From Rhizobiales bacterium 63-22 (GTDB lineage: Bacteria; Pseudomonadota; Alphaproteobacteria; Rhizobiales; Rhizobiaceae): a stretch of 64,000 bases of DNA. This document shows positions 28,653 through 38,742 of the stretch, piece after piece. Under the pieces are notes generated by a model, which ran no database searches, was not told the DNA's origin, and worked only from the letters and a program-made list of their open reading frames with translations. The stretch's first letter is position 1; the number at the start of each line of letters is the position of its first letter. The position numbers and the translations under genes were made by a program. The DNA lies in NCBI GenBank assembly GCA_001898995.1, contig MKVZ01000004.1, positions 823,420 to 887,419 of the forward strand, given 5' to 3'.

Positions 28653-30656
28653 AGACCGCAGCAGTTTTTCCAGCGCTATGCCGTCATGCACGGGTGCGAG
28701 GCAGACATGGCCTTTGCATAGCCATGTGGAGGGCTCGGTCACAGCCGACGCGTCGTCTGTCGGGAGCCGTACCGGTTCTCCGGGCGTCCACGCCGTGATT
28801 CGGTCGATGCGGCGTGGATCCGGCCACCGATTCGCCGCCGTAAGGAGGCCGTTCGTGTCGGCTTCCACGGCGAGGGTAAGCGACAGCGGTTCCATGGCGA
28901 TCCGCGCCGCGTTCAATATCCCGATCTGGCCGTATTGCTGCGCCATGGCGCGGCCGAGCGCCCGTCCCGTCAGTCTTTCATTGCTTTCGTGCAGCGCATC
29001 GTCACCTGTCGCCAGAGCAAGCCGGGTCAAGGCGCCGACGATCTGGCTGGTGGCACTGGGAATGGCTTCGTCGTAATCGCCATAGTTCAGCAGGATGACA
29101 TCGTCGGCGTCGAGCGCCGAGAGGCGGTAGTCACCGGCTCCGTCCCTGTGCCAGCGGTCGAGCGCCTGCGCATAGTTCTTCGCATCATCGATAAAGGCTT
29201 CATCGCCCGTTGCCTCATGCAGAGCCAGCGCGGCGTTGATCATGCCGGCATAGTCGCTCGACAGGGCAGGGTAAACGGACCGGTCATCCATGCGGCAGTG
29301 GGCGAGGCGACCATCGCGGAACGATTCGGCAACGGAACGATAAGCCGCAACGGCCAGACCGATCCAGTCGGCGCGGCCCAGACTTCTGCCCGCTTCCGCC
29401 AGCGCGCGGATGACGAGCGCATTCCAGTCGGTCAGCGCCTTGTCGTCGCGGCCGGGGTGGACGCGCTTTTTTCGGCAGGCGAATAGTTTTTGCCGCGCGG
29501 CGGCGATGGATGCGGGCGGATTGGCGGACTCATCCACCGCGTGCAGCCGGTTAAGAATGTTTTCTCCTTCCCAGTTGCCGTTGGTGCTGACGCCATACCA
29601 GGCCTTGAAGGCGGAACTGTCGTCGCCGAGTACGTCATCGATTTCTTCCGCGCTCCAGACATAGAACCTGCCTTCTTCACCTTCACTGTCGGCGTCGAGG
29701 CTGGAGGCGAAAGCGCCATCGGGCAGGCGCAATTCGCGGGAAAGCCAATCGACGATTTCTTCGATTCGGATACGGAACAGTTCGTCGCCGGTTTCGGCAT
29801 AGGCCCAGTTGGCATGCCGGATCAGCTGGGCGTTGTCGTAGAGCATCTTTTCAAAATGTGGAACCAGCCAGTCCGCATCGGTCGAATAGCGGCACAGACC
29901 GCCGCCGAGATGATCGTAAATCCCGCCTTGCAACATGCAGCGCAGCGAGCGCAGGAACGTGTCGCGATGGCTGGCGTCGCGATTGTAAAGCCAGGAGAGC
30001 CAGAGCGCATCCATGAACGGTGCGTTTGGAAACTTCGGTGCGCCGGCGATCCCTCCGCGAACAGGATCGAACAGGCCATGGATGCGCCGGACGATTTCGT
30101 CGAAATAGGCGGTCTCGTTTAGACCCGCCTCGCTATGGGCGGCGAGCCGTGCTTCGAGATGGCTGAACACGGCATCGGCATTATGGTTAATTTTATCCTG
30201 ATCGCGCTGCCACAGATCGTCTATGGCGCGCAGCACGTCGACAAAGCCCGGCATGTTGTGACGGGCATGGCGGGGAAAATAGGTTCCGCCCCAGAAGGGC
30301 TTGCCGTCCGGGCGAAGGAACATGGTGAGCGGCCAGCCGCCCTGCTGGCCCATGGCGCCGAGCGCGGCCATATAGATCTGGTCGATGTCCGGGCGCTCCT
30401 CGCGATCCACCTTCACATTGACGAAGAGATCGTTCATCACTGTGGCGACTTCGGTGTCCTCAAAGGATTCATGCGCCATGACATGGCACCAGTGGCAGGC
30501 GGCATAACCGATGGAGAGCAGGACCGGCCGGTTCAGCGCCCGTGCCGTATCGAGCGCGGCTTTTCCCCAAGGTTGCCAATGTACGGGATTGTCGGCGTGC
30601 TGGCGCAGATAGGCGCTGGGTTCGCCAGCAAGCCGGTTCATGTCGATATCGCGCAT
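28650..30656 (-). CDS. DUF255 thioredoxin-domain protein (YyaL/spermatogenesis-associated protein 20 family)
   Basis: Large protein of 668 residues. The N-terminal thioredoxin-like domain (DUF255) holds the motif CHWCHVM at 54-60, and the rest is a six-hairpin glycosidase-like (N-acylglucosamine 2-epimerase type) domain with repeated aromatic patches. Members exist from bacteria to mammals, but the substrate is not known. The stop codon lies in the RIME-like repeat. A second ATG at 30641 ([12 protein letters not shown]) is also close to family starts. Confidence 0.9.
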   Translation of the reverse strand: MRDIDMNRLAGEPSAYLRQHADNPVHWQPWGKAALDTARALNRPVLLSIGYAACHWCHVMAHESFEDTEVATVMNDLFVNVKVDREERPDIDQIYMAALGAMGQQGGWPLTMFLRPDGKPFWGGTYFPRHARHNMPGFVDVLRAIDDLWQRDQDKINHNADAVFSHLEARLAAHSEAGLNETAYFDEIVRRIHGLFDPVRGGIAGAPKFPNAPFMDALWLSWLYNRDASHRDTFLRSLRCMLQGGIYDHLGGGLCRYSTDADWLVPHFEKMLYDNAQLIRHANWAYAETGDELFRIRIEEIVDWLSRELRLPDGAFASSLDADSEGEEGRFYVWSAEEIDDVLGDDSSAFKAWYGVSTNGNWEGENILNRLHAVDESANPPASIAAARQKLFACRKKRVHPGRDDKALTDWNALVIRALAEAGRSLGRADWIGLAVAAYRSVAESFRDGRLAHCRMDDRSVYPALSSDYAGMINAALALHEATGDEAFIDDAKNYAQALDRWHRDGAGDYRLSALDADDVILLNYGDYDEAIPSATSQIVGALTRLALATGDDALHESNERLTGRALGRAMAQQYGQIGILNAARIAMEPLSLTLAVEADTNGLLTAANRWPDPRRIDRITAWTPGEPVRLPTDDASAVTEPSTWLCKGHVCLAPVHDGIALEKLLRS

Positions 30657-30785
30657 CGGGCTTTTCTTTCACGGTCTGAATCAATATGCACACAGATGTG
30701 GCCGTATTCGGAATTCGTATTGGGTTAGAGCAATATTGCGAACGGATTTCGGATTCAAAGCCACACAAGAGGATTATGAACGAGA

Positions 30786-32120
30786 ATGACGATGCGCGAA
30801 ACCGAGACCGGCCAGGAAACCATCTTCGCTCTGTCGAGCGGACGCCTGCCTTCCGGCGTGGCTGTGGTGCGGCTGTCTGGCCTGAAAGTTCGATTCGTAC
30901 TCGAAACGATATGCGATGACCCTCCAGCACCCCGTTACGCAGTCTATAAAATATTTCGCTCCCGGAATAGAGATGCGCTGGATCGCGGATTGGTGCTGTT
31001 CTTTCCCGGTCCGAACAGCTTTACCGGCGAGGATTGCGCGGAGTTTCATCTTCATGGCGGCCCTGCCGTAGTGGAACGCTTCCTCCAGGAATTGGCCGAT
31101 ATGCCGGGCTGCCGTATGGCTGAGGCTGGAGAGTTCACCCGCCGCGCCTTCGCCCACGGCAAGATGGACCTGACGGTGGCGGAAGGTCTTGCCGACCTGA
31201 TCGCGGCGGAAACCGAAGGCCAGCGCCGTCTGGCGATGCAGGTCGCTTCCGGCGCGCAGAGGCGGCTTTATGCGGAATGGCGGCAGCGTCTGCTGCAGGC
31301 GCGGGCGCTGATCGAAGCCGAACTGGACTTTGCCGATGAGAGCGACGTGCCGGGTTCCGTATCGCGGCAAGTATGGGACTCGCTCGATGAATTGCGGCAG
31401 GAGATAGAACGGCATATCGACAGTGGCAAGCGCGCGGCGATGCTGCGTGACGGCTTGCAGGTGGTGATTGCCGGCGCGCCCAATGCCGGCAAGTCCAGCC
31501 TGCTGAATTTTCTGGCCGGCCGTGAGATCGCGATCATTTCAGAGGAAGCGGGGACCACGCGGGACCTTCTGGAGGTCAAGCTCGATCTCGGTGGCATTCC
31601 TGTTTATGCGACCGATACGGCGGGGCTTCGCGACACGGAAAGCCGGGTGGAAAAGATCGGCATCGAACGCGCGCGGGAGCGTGCCCGTGAGGCCGATCTG
31701 GTATTGCTGCTGGAAGACCTGCACGATCCAGTCGCGGTGGCCTTGGAAGACGCGGCGGCGGAAACCTGGCGCATCGGGACAAAAGCGGATTTGCCGGCGC
31801 GAGGTGGCGGCGAATGGCACTACCGCATTTCGACGGCGACGGGCGAGGGGACAGAAAAGCTGCTTGCTGCTCTGCGCCGGTTTGCCGAGTCACGCATCGG
31901 CCAGATCGCCGACGCCGTGCCAACACGCCAGCGCCATATCAACCTGCTGAAATCCACACGGTCGGAAATCGCCGCCGCCATCGAAAATGATGGCTTGGCG
32001 CTGGAATTGCGGGCGGAGAACCTGCGCCGCGCCTCCATGCATCTTGGCCGCATTACCGGCGATGTGGATGTGGAGGAGATTCTCGACGCGATCTTCTCTC
32101 AGTTTTGCATCGGGAAATGA
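30786..32120 (+). CDS. mnmE: tRNA modification GTPase MnmE
   Basis: With MnmG it installs the carboxymethylaminomethyl group on U34 of tRNA. The 444 residues comprise an N-terminal folate-binding domain (ending about 115), helical domain, and a G domain with G1 GAPNAGKSSLLN near 230 and DTAGLRDTE. The C-terminus FSQFCIGK contains the invariant Cys. The stop codon TGA is the first part of a parS-like site. Confidence 0.96.
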   Translation: MTMRETETGQETIFALSSGRLPSGVAVVRLSGLKVRFVLETICDDPPAPRYAVYKIFRSRNRDALDRGLVLFFPGPNSFTGEDCAEFHLHGGPAVVERFLQELADMPGCRMAEAGEFTRRAFAHGKMDLTVAEGLADLIAAETEGQRRLAMQVASGAQRRLYAEWRQRLLQARALIEAELDFADESDVPGSVSRQVWDSLDELRQEIERHIDSGKRAAMLRDGLQVVIAGAPNAGKSSLLNFLAGREIAIISEEAGTTRDLLEVKLDLGGIPVYATDTAGLRDTESRVEKIGIERARERAREADLVLLLEDLHDPVAVALEDAAAETWRIGTKADLPARGGGEWHYRISTATGEGTEKLLAALRRFAESRIGQIADAVPTRQRHINLLKSTRSEIAAAIENDGLALELRAENLRRASMHLGRITGDVDVEEILDAIFSQFCIGK

Positions 32121-32133
32121 TTCACGTGAAACA
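32118..32133. promoter_or_regulatory. parS-like site (15 of 16 bases)
   Basis: TGATTCACGTGAAACA differs from the ParB-binding parS sequence TGTTTCACGTGAAACA at one position and overlaps the mnmE stop codon. It probably nucleates ParB less strongly than the exact sites. Confidence 0.75.
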
Positions 32134-32181
32134 CCGGTCCGTGTGATCGGAACACAAGATCCGCATCGGTACCGCTCTTTT

Positions 32182-32197
32182 TGTTTCACGTGAAACA
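32182..32197. promoter_or_regulatory. parS centromere site (exact match)
   Basis: TGTTTCACGTGAAACA is a perfect 16-bp palindrome identical to the widely conserved ParB-binding site, in the mnmE-mnmG gap, 3.6 kb from parB and about 7 kb from the presumed origin. Confidence 0.95.
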
Positions 32198-32350
32198 ATC
32201 TGTGGAATCCGGGCGGATGGATTGACTCCCGTGTCCGTTCGTGAGTCGGCCTTTGGTCCTTGTAAGTGCAATTTCCGCTTTCGTTTCAGCCGCATTCATG
32301 TCAAACAGAGCGCTTGCAAACAAGCTTCCAGTTGCGTCAGGATCAACATC

Positions 32351-34261
32351 ATGGGTTCGACCGGAGCCACGACTTTCGACGTCATTGTTATCGGCGGCGG
32401 ACATGCCGGCTGCGAAGCCGCAGCCGCGGCTGCGCGCGCCGGCGCGCGCACGGCGCTGGTAACGCATCGTTTCGATACGATCGGCGTCATGTCCTGCAAT
32501 CCGGCCATCGGTGGACTGGGGAAGGGACATCTGGTACGTGAGATCGACGCGCTCGACGGGCTGATGGGCCGGGTGGCCGACAGGGCCGGCATCCAGTTCC
32601 GCCTGCTCAATCGCCGCAAAGGCCCGGCGGTGCGCGGCCCGCGCACGCAGACTGATCGTAAGCTTTACCGGCTGGCGATGCAGGAGGCCATTTCGGAACA
32701 GGAGAATCTCGTTGTCGTGGAGGGCGGCGCATCCAATGTTCGCGTGGAGGAGGGGCGCATAACCGGTGTCATTCTTTCCGATGGGCGCATTCTCGATTGC
32801 GGCGCGGTGGTGCTGACGACCGGCACTTTCCTCAATGGTTTGATTCATATCGGTGAAAGGAAGATTCCGGCGGGCCGCATGGGCGAGAAACCGGCCCTCG
32901 GCCTGTCCGACACGTTGCGCGGGCTTGGCTTTGCGGTCGGGCGGCTGAAGACCGGCACCCCGCCGCGTCTTGACGGCCGTACCATCGAATGGGCCAGTCT
33001 CGACATGCAATCGGCGGATGAGGACCCTGTTCCTTTTTCGCTGATGACGGACCGGATCACGACGCCGCAGATCGATTGCGGGATCACTCGCACCACGCCG
33101 GAAACCCACGCCATCATCCGCGCCAATCTGCATCGGTCGGCCATGTATTCCGGTTCCATCGAAGGCATCGGCCCTCGCTATTGTCCTTCCGTCGAGGACA
33201 AGATCGTCAAGTTCGGCGACCGTGACGGGCATCAGATTTTTCTGGAGCCGGAGGGACTGGACGACGATACGGTCTATCCGAACGGTATTTCCACCTCGCT
33301 GCCGGAAGACGCGCAGCTCGCGCTGTTGAAGACCATTCCGGGGCTGGAAAAGGCTGTCATGCTCCAGCCCGGCTATGCCATCGAATATGATTTCATCGAT
33401 CCGCGCGAGTTGAAGCGCAGTCTGGAGACGCGGCGGGTGAGCGGCCTGTTTCTGGCCGGGCAGATCAATGGCACCACCGGCTATGAGGAGGCGGGCGCGC
33501 AGGGCCTGCTCGCCGGCCTCAACGCAGCCCGCCGTGCTGGCTGTGCGGAACCGGTCATTCTTCAACGCACGGAAGCCTATATCGGCGTCATGGTCGATGA
33601 TCTCACCGCGCGCGGCGTGAGCGAACCCTATCGCATGTTCACGTCGCGGGCAGAGTTCCGGCTGTCGCTGCGGGCCGACAATGCCGATCAGCGCCTGACG
33701 CCTTTGACGGAGCGGTTCGGTATTCTGGGCGCGGAGCGCAAGGCGCGGTTCGAGACGCGTGAGCGGGCGCTGGCGGCGGCGCGCGAGATGGCGAAAAGCT
33801 TGACGATTACGCCCAATCTCGCCAGCCGTTACGATTTGCGTCTCAATCATGACGGCGTTCGGCGTTCGGCCTATGACCTCCTGTCCTATCCGGAGATCGA
33901 TCTGCAACGGCTCACAGCGATCTGGCCGGAGCTTGGTGCAATCGATCCGGTGACGTGCGAGGCGCTGGAGATCGAGGCGCAATACGCCGTCTATATGGAA
34001 CGCCAGCAGAGCGATATCGCGGTGATGGAGCGCGAGGAGCGGCTTTATATTCCCGCTTCACTGGATTTCGACGTCATTTCCGGCCTGTCGAACGAATTGA
34101 AGCAGAAGCTCAAGGCCCGCAAGCCGGAGACCATCGCCGAGGCGCAGCGTATCGACGGCATGACGCCAGCGGCGCTGGCTTTGCTGATTGCCCAGATCAG
34201 GAAGCAGGGGCAACGGGCGCGGGCGGCCAGCGAACTGGCGGAAGGGAAGGGCGCGGCATGA
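32351..34261 (+). CDS. mnmG: tRNA uridine-5-carboxymethylaminomethyl synthase MnmG (GidA)
   Basis: FAD-dependent partner of MnmE in U34 modification. Start at 32351 gives 636 residues: dinucleotide-binding [21 protein letters not shown] near the N-terminus, [35 protein letters not shown], and the C-terminal MnmE-binding helical domain. The 230-bp gap upstream carries parS sites and no gene. Confidence 0.97.
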   Translation: MGSTGATTFDVIVIGGGHAGCEAAAAAARAGARTALVTHRFDTIGVMSCNPAIGGLGKGHLVREIDALDGLMGRVADRAGIQFRLLNRRKGPAVRGPRTQTDRKLYRLAMQEAISEQENLVVVEGGASNVRVEEGRITGVILSDGRILDCGAVVLTTGTFLNGLIHIGERKIPAGRMGEKPALGLSDTLRGLGFAVGRLKTGTPPRLDGRTIEWASLDMQSADEDPVPFSLMTDRITTPQIDCGITRTTPETHAIIRANLHRSAMYSGSIEGIGPRYCPSVEDKIVKFGDRDGHQIFLEPEGLDDDTVYPNGISTSLPEDAQLALLKTIPGLEKAVMLQPGYAIEYDFIDPRELKRSLETRRVSGLFLAGQINGTTGYEEAGAQGLLAGLNAARRAGCAEPVILQRTEAYIGVMVDDLTARGVSEPYRMFTSRAEFRLSLRADNADQRLTPLTERFGILGAERKARFETRERALAAAREMAKSLTITPNLASRYDLRLNHDGVRRSAYDLLSYPEIDLQRLTAIWPELGAIDPVTCEALEIEAQYAVYMERQQSDIAVMEREERLYIPASLDFDVISGLSNELKQKLKARKPETIAEAQRIDGMTPAALALLIAQIRKQGQRARAASELAEGKGAA

Positions 34262-34899
34262 GCGCCGATTTCCGGCTGGAAAGCCTGCGCGCCATTGTTC
34301 CCACTGTTTCACGTGAAACAGCGGAACGGCTGAATGCTTTCGAGGTGCTGTTCCGCAAATGGTCGGCGGCGATCAATCTGGCTTCGCCCTCGACGCTGGC
34401 GGACCTCTGGAAGCGGCACATTCTCGACAGCGCACAGCTTTTTCCCTTGGCTCCCGATGCAAAACGCTGGCTCGACCTGGGGTCGGGCGGCGGTTTTCCG
34501 GGCATCGTCACCGCCTGCTTTCTGGCTGAAATTTCGGGCGCATCCATCGATCTTGTCGAGAGTGCCGGCAAAAAGGCGGCGTTTCTGCGCACGGCGGCCG
34601 GGCAGTTGGGCGTCCCGGCACGCGTGCATGCCGAGCGGATCGAGGCGATGTGGGGCGGGATCGCTGCGCCGCAGGTGATCACGGCGCGCGCGCTTGCCTC
34701 TCTGACCGATCTTTTCACGCTCGCCGAGCCGTGGCTGGCCGGCGGCGCGAAGGCGCTGTTTCAAAAAGGTCGGGATTACCAGCGGGAAATCGATGAAAGC
34801 CGTGTTGGTTGGAGTTTCGATCTGGTAAAACATCAAAGCAGCATCGATCAGGCTTCCGTCATCCTCGAAATCGGCAATCTGCGCCGCAAAGCGAATTGA
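34258..34899 (+). CDS. rsmG: 16S rRNA (guanine527-N7)-methyltransferase RsmG (GidB)
   Basis: Methylates G527 of 16S rRNA with S-adenosylmethionine. The start at 34258 overlaps the mnmG stop (ATGA) and gives 213 residues, with the SAM loop [14 protein letters not shown] near 80. Residues [11 protein letters not shown] near 16 are encoded by a perfect parS site, a dual use of DNA known from other gidB genes. Confidence 0.96.
   Translation: MSADFRLESLRAIVPTVSRETAERLNAFEVLFRKWSAAINLASPSTLADLWKRHILDSAQLFPLAPDAKRWLDLGSGGGFPGIVTACFLAEISGASIDLVESAGKKAAFLRTAAGQLGVPARVHAERIEAMWGGIAAPQVITARALASLTDLFTLAEPWLAGGAKALFQKGRDYQREIDESRVGWSFDLVKHQSSIDQASVILEIGNLRRKAN
34305..34320. promoter_or_regulatory. parS centromere site within rsmG
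   Basis: An exact TGTTTCACGTGAAACA, read in frame as part of the codons for VSRETA of RsmG. It lies about 0.6 kb from parA. Confidence 0.95.
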
Positions 34900-34935
34900 C
34901 GGTAAGGCGCCGATGCGAAGCGCAAGACGACGGTG

Positions 34936-35733
34936 ATGAAAAGCATGTCCAGAATCATAACCATTGCGAACCAGAAGGGCGGCGTTGGCAAGACCACGAC
35001 GGCGATCAATCTGGCCACGGCGCTGGCGGCTATCGGCGAAACGGCGTTGATCGTCGATCTTGATCCGCAGGGCAATGCCAGCACGGGGTTGGGGATCGAC
35101 CGGCATAATCGCCCGCTGTCGTCCTATGACGTGCTGACGCAGGCAGCCACCGTGCCGGAAGCGGCTATACAGACCGATGTGCCGAATCTGTTCATCGTGC
35201 CCTCGACGCTCGATCTTCTGGGCATCGAAATGGAGATCGCGCAATCGGGCGACCGCACACGGCGACTGCGCGACGCCCTGCGCTTCGATTCCAGCGTTTC
35301 GGAGCGTTTTTCCTATGTGCTGGTCGATTGCCCGCCATCGCTCAACCTGCTGACGCTCAACGCCATGGCGGCGGCGGATTCGGTGCTGGTACCGCTGCAA
35401 TGCGAGTTCTTCGCACTGGAAGGATTGAGCCAATTGTTGCAGACGGTGGATCAGGTACGCGCCACCCTCAATCGAGACCTGACGATACAAGGCATCGTGC
35501 TGACCATGTTCGACAGCCGCAACAATCTGGCCAGCCAGGTGGTGGACGATGTGCGTGCCTTCATGGGCGAAAAGGTCTATCGTACCGTCATTCCGCGCAA
35601 TGTGCGCGTGTCGGAGGCGCCGTCGCATGGCAAGCCTGCCATTCTCTATGACCTTAAATGTGCCGGCAGTCAGGCTTATCTTCAGCTTGCCTCCGAGGTT
35701 ATCCAGCGCGAACGTCAACTCAAGGCCGCTTAG
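34936..35733 (+). CDS. parA: Chromosome-partitioning ATPase ParA (Soj)
   Basis: Walker-type ATPase that drives segregation of the ParB-parS complex. It has 265 residues from the ATG at 34936 (alternatives at GTG 34933 or ATG 34945). The deviant Walker A KGGVGKTTT is at 14-22, followed by VDLDPQGNASTGLG and LVDCPPSLNLLTLNA. It lies in the classic mnmG-rsmG-parA-parB order near the origin. Confidence 0.97.
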   Translation: MKSMSRIITIANQKGGVGKTTTAINLATALAAIGETALIVDLDPQGNASTGLGIDRHNRPLSSYDVLTQAATVPEAAIQTDVPNLFIVPSTLDLLGIEMEIAQSGDRTRRLRDALRFDSSVSERFSYVLVDCPPSLNLLTLNAMAAADSVLVPLQCEFFALEGLSQLLQTVDQVRATLNRDLTIQGIVLTMFDSRNNLASQVVDDVRAFMGEKVYRTVIPRNVRVSEAPSHGKPAILYDLKCAGSQAYLQLASEVIQRERQLKAA

Positions 35734-35799
35734 GAACGCTTAAGTTCGCATAAGGCTGATCGATACGATACCGAAACAAATACAGGAATGAGTCCGACG

Positions 35800-36681
35800 A
35801 TGAACGACGATCCCTCGAAAAAGCGCCTTGGCCGTGGATTGGCCGCTCTGATCGGCGAGATCGATCGTCCGGTCGAGGAGCACAAGGCCCCGGCCCCGGC
35901 CGAGCGCACCATTCCCATCGAATTCGTGACACGCAATCCGCGCAATCCCCGCCGCATGTTTTCGGAAGCGGAACTGGAAGATCTGGCGCAATCCATCAAG
36001 GAACACGGTGTGGTGCAGCCCATCGTGGTGCGCCCCGCGCCCGGTCAGGCGGGCCACTATGAGCTGATCGCCGGCGAGCGCCGCTGGCGTGCCTCGCAGC
36101 GGGCCGGAGTGGCCACGATCCCCGTTATCGTCCGCGATGTGGACGACCGGGTGGCGCTGGAAATCGCCATTATCGAGAACGTGCAGCGCGCGGATCTGAA
36201 CCCGGTTGAAGAAGCGATGGGATATCAACAGCTTATCGATAATCACGATTATACGCAGAACGATCTGGCGCAGGTGATTGGCAAGAGCCGCAGCCATGTG
36301 GCGAATACGCTCCGCCTGTTGAAATTGCCGCAGCCGGTGCAGGATTTCATCGTCAATGGTGCCTTGTCCGCCGGCCATGCGCGCAGCCTGATCACGATGG
36401 ACAACCCGACCGCTCTGGCCGAGCGCATCGTCAGGGACGGTTTGTCGGTGCGTCAGGTCGAGGCGCTGGCGCAGGCCGAAGCGCGTGGCGACAGTGCGGT
36501 GAAGCCGGGGAAGGCCGCGCCTGCCGAGAAAGACGCCGATACGCGGGCGCTGGAAAAGCTCTTGTCGGACGTGATGGGCATGAAGGTGGAAATCAATCAC
36601 CGAGAACGCGGCGGCGAAGTGAAGATACGCTACAGTTCTCTTGAGCAGCTTGACGAGATATGCCGCCGTTTGCAAAGTTGA
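35800..36681 (+). CDS. parB: Chromosome-partitioning protein ParB (Spo0J)
   Basis: CTP-dependent clamp that loads at parS and spreads. It has 293 residues from the ATG at 35800, preferred over 35788 because AGGA sits at proper spacing. The N-terminal ParA-interaction peptide KKRLGRGLAALIGE, the CTP-binding motif GERRWRA near 92, the ENVQRADLNPVEEA box, the helix-turn-helix (AQVIGKSRSHVANTLRLL) and a C-terminal dimerisation domain are all visible. Confidence 0.97.
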   Translation: MNDDPSKKRLGRGLAALIGEIDRPVEEHKAPAPAERTIPIEFVTRNPRNPRRMFSEAELEDLAQSIKEHGVVQPIVVRPAPGQAGHYELIAGERRWRASQRAGVATIPVIVRDVDDRVALEIAIIENVQRADLNPVEEAMGYQQLIDNHDYTQNDLAQVIGKSRSHVANTLRLLKLPQPVQDFIVNGALSAGHARSLITMDNPTALAERIVRDGLSVRQVEALAQAEARGDSAVKPGKAAPAEKDADTRALEKLLSDVMGMKVEINHRERGGEVKIRYSSLEQLDEICRRLQS

Positions 36682-36705
36682 TCAGGAAAATATATTGAAT
36701 TAATG

Positions 36706-36740
36706 AAAGCCCGCTGACCTTGTTTCAGCGGGCTTTTCTT
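36706..36740. terminator. Terminator between parB and holA
   Basis: AAAGCCCGCTGA pairs with TCAGCGGGCTTT and runs into TTCTTT; it separates convergent parB and holA. Confidence 0.87.
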
Positions 36741-36777
36741 TGTCAGAACTTTTTTCTTCCTGAAATGACTGGCATTA

Positions 36778-37821
36778 TCATCGCCTTGCATTCCGGAGCG
36801 ATTCAACGCCGATGGCCAGCAGGCACTGGCGGATGATCGGAACCGCGAGCCCGGCGTTTTGCCGGCTTTCCAGAATGGCGCGCTGGATGCGGTCCAGAGC
36901 GCGGCTCAGACCATCGCCGGTCCAGCGCGTGACCGCCGTCTCGATCAGTTTCCTGCGGTTGAAAAAGACCGGCGGACGGGCGCCGGCTACCACCATCGAC
37001 GCGCTCTTGCGCTCCGTATCGGCGATATGGCGCAGCATCTGTATCTGCTGAAACTGCCGCATGGCGGCGTTGAGGACCAGAAAGGGCGCGGTGCCGGATT
37101 TCACCACGCGGTCGAAGGCGGTTTCGAAACGCGGCAGGTCGCCGGTCAGCACCGCGTCCACCACCTCGTCCAGCGAAAGCGCGGCTGCGTCGCCGACCGC
37201 ATCGCGCACGTCGCCGATTTCGATCCGTTCCTTGCCGCGCGCATAGAGGCAGAGCTTTTCCAGTTCGCCGCGCGTCGCCAGGCGATCACCACCGAGGCTC
37301 TGGCGCAGAAGCTGGCGCGCGTCGAGCGTGATCTGCATCTTCCATTCGGCCAGAACATCGTCGATCACGCCGTCTATGCCGCGCGCGTCGTCGGTGTAAC
37401 AGGGCAGGGCCATGCCGGCGGCCGCATTTTCCACCGCGCCGCGCAGGCCGGCACCCTTTTTCAGGTCACCGGCCTCGACCAGTATATAGGTCTCGCCGGG
37501 CGGATCGGTGGCAAGCAGCTTTACCGCCTCGGCGAGCTTCTTCTGGCCGCCCGCGTTTTTGATCCAGATCAGCCGCTCGCCGCCGAACATGGAAATGGTG
37601 CGGGCCTCGTCGGCCAGTCTCGCCGGGTCGGCCTCGATCTCGTCGGCCTCCATGCGGATGACGGCAAAGGGATCGTCCAGCGGCAGTTTCGTCGCTTCGG
37701 CGAAGCGGCGCGCCCGCTCGCTCACCAGCCCCTTGTCGGGACCGTAAAGCAGCACGACCGGAAAGGAACTGCTCGGCCTGTTCAGGAAACCGTCGACTTC
37801 ATGTGCTTTTTTCTGGGCCAT
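36778..37821 (-). CDS. holA: DNA polymerase III delta subunit
   Basis: Clamp-loader subunit that opens the beta clamp; 347 residues. The N-terminus VVLLYGPDKGLVSERARRFA is the degenerate nucleotide-binding region, and the C-terminal collar helices include NAAMRQFQQIQMLRHI. In most relatives holA follows lptE and leuS; here the upstream neighbour is an ABC transporter operon ending in its own hairpin, so holA may have its own promoter or have lost its usual neighbours by rearrangement. Confidence 0.93.
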   Translation of the reverse strand: MAQKKAHEVDGFLNRPSSSFPVVLLYGPDKGLVSERARRFAEATKLPLDDPFAVIRMEADEIEADPARLADEARTISMFGGERLIWIKNAGGQKKLAEAVKLLATDPPGETYILVEAGDLKKGAGLRGAVENAAAGMALPCYTDDARGIDGVIDDVLAEWKMQITLDARQLLRQSLGGDRLATRGELEKLCLYARGKERIEIGDVRDAVGDAAALSLDEVVDAVLTGDLPRFETAFDRVVKSGTAPFLVLNAAMRQFQQIQMLRHIADTERKSASMVVAGARPPVFFNRRKLIETAVTRWTGDGLSRALDRIQRAILESRQNAGLAVPIIRQCLLAIGVESLRNARR

Positions 37822-37867
37822 GACCGTTTCTTAAAATAATTCGCGCCGGAACGAAACAGCCAACGAA

Positions 37868-37897
37868 ACAGCCGCCGTTCATGATGACGGCGGCTGT
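37868..37897 (-). terminator. Terminator of the ABC transporter operon
   Basis: ACAGCCGCCG pairs with CGGCGGCTGT around TTCATGATGA. On the minus strand a T-containing tract follows. It lies 50 bp after the ATPase stop codon. Confidence 0.65.
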
Positions 37898-37905
37898 CGC
37901 GGGTA

Positions 37906-37950
37906 ACGGAAAGTGGCGAGGCGCTTCGCAGTTTTGCTGGAAATGCTCTA
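37906..37950. repeat. Truncated RIME-like repeat end
   Basis: GGCGCTTCGCAGTTTTGCTGGAAATGCTCTA matches only the right end of the element at 21880-21984 (described in pieces: CGCTTCGCAG, then GCTGGAAATGCTCTA). Its last CTA is the ATPase stop codon on the minus strand. Confidence 0.72.
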
Positions 37951-38742
37951 TCCGATCAGCAACGCGTCGTCGTCCAGCGTCTGGCCGCGTACCTTGCGGA
38001 ACATCTCGATCAGGTCTTCCACCTGCAAGGTCTTGCGTTTGTCGCCGGTCACGTCGAGCACGATATTGCCGCCATGCAGCATGATGGTACGGTCGCCGTA
38101 ATCGAGCGCCTGCCGCATGGAATGCGTCACCATCAGCGCCGTCAGCTTGTTTTCGGCGACCAGCGTGCGGGTCAGTTCCATGACGAATTCGGCCATGCCG
38201 GGATCGAGCGCGGCGGTATGCTCGTCCAGCAGCAGCACCTGGGAACCGGCGAGTGTGGCCATGACCAGCGACAGCGCCTGACGCTGGCCGCCCGAAAGCA
38301 GTTCCATGCGATCCTGCATCCGGTTTTCGAGATTGAGATTGAGGTTCGCCACCCGCTCGCGGAACCATGCGCGCCGTTTGGGCCCAAGCGCCCGCGCAAG
38401 GCCGCGCCTTTGCCCGCGCGCCGCAGCCAGGGCGAGATTTTCCTCGATGGTCAGCGCGCCGCAGCTTCCCGCGAGCGGATCCTGAAACACGCGGGCCACC
38501 AGACCGGCGCGCTCGGCCGTGGCCTTGCGCGTCACGTCGCGCCCGCCGATCATCACCTTGCCGGCAGCCGGGATGACGTCGCCGGCCAGAACGCCCAGAA
38601 GCGTGGACTTGCCCGCGCCGTTGGAGCCGATCACCGTGACGAAGGAGCCCTGCGCCATGGTGAGGTCTATGCCGTGCAGCACCTGCTTTTCCAGCGGAGT
38701 GCCGCGCCCGAAGATGACATCGAGGCCGGTGATCTCGATCAT
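37948..38742 (-). CDS. ABC transporter ATP-binding protein (TrpX-type importer system)
   Basis: ATPase of a three-gene importer, 264 residues. Walker A IGSNGAGKST lies near 38-47, the ABC signature LLSGGQRQALSL near 155, Walker B QVLLLDEHTAALDP with Glu replaced by the DEH order, and the H-loop VTHSMRQAL. It overlaps the permease stop by four bases. The stop codon is supplied by a RIME-like fragment. Its partner binding protein belongs to the ABC-sub-bind (TrpX) family, often linked to amino acids such as tryptophan, but substrate cannot be read from sequence. Confidence 0.92.
   Translation of the reverse strand: MIEITGLDVIFGRGTPLEKQVLHGIDLTMAQGSFVTVIGSNGAGKSTLLGVLAGDVIPAAGKVMIGGRDVTRKATAERAGLVARVFQDPLAGSCGALTIEENLALAAARGQRRGLARALGPKRRAWFRERVANLNLNLENRMQDRMELLSGGQRQALSLVMATLAGSQVLLLDEHTAALDPGMAEFVMELTRTLVAENKLTALMVTHSMRQALDYGDRTIMLHGGNIVLDVTGDKRKTLQVEDLIEMFRKVRGQTLDDDALLIG

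Noticed and set aside
32186..33982. 598-codon frame opposite mnmG
   Set aside because: Shadow of a conserved tRNA-modification gene.
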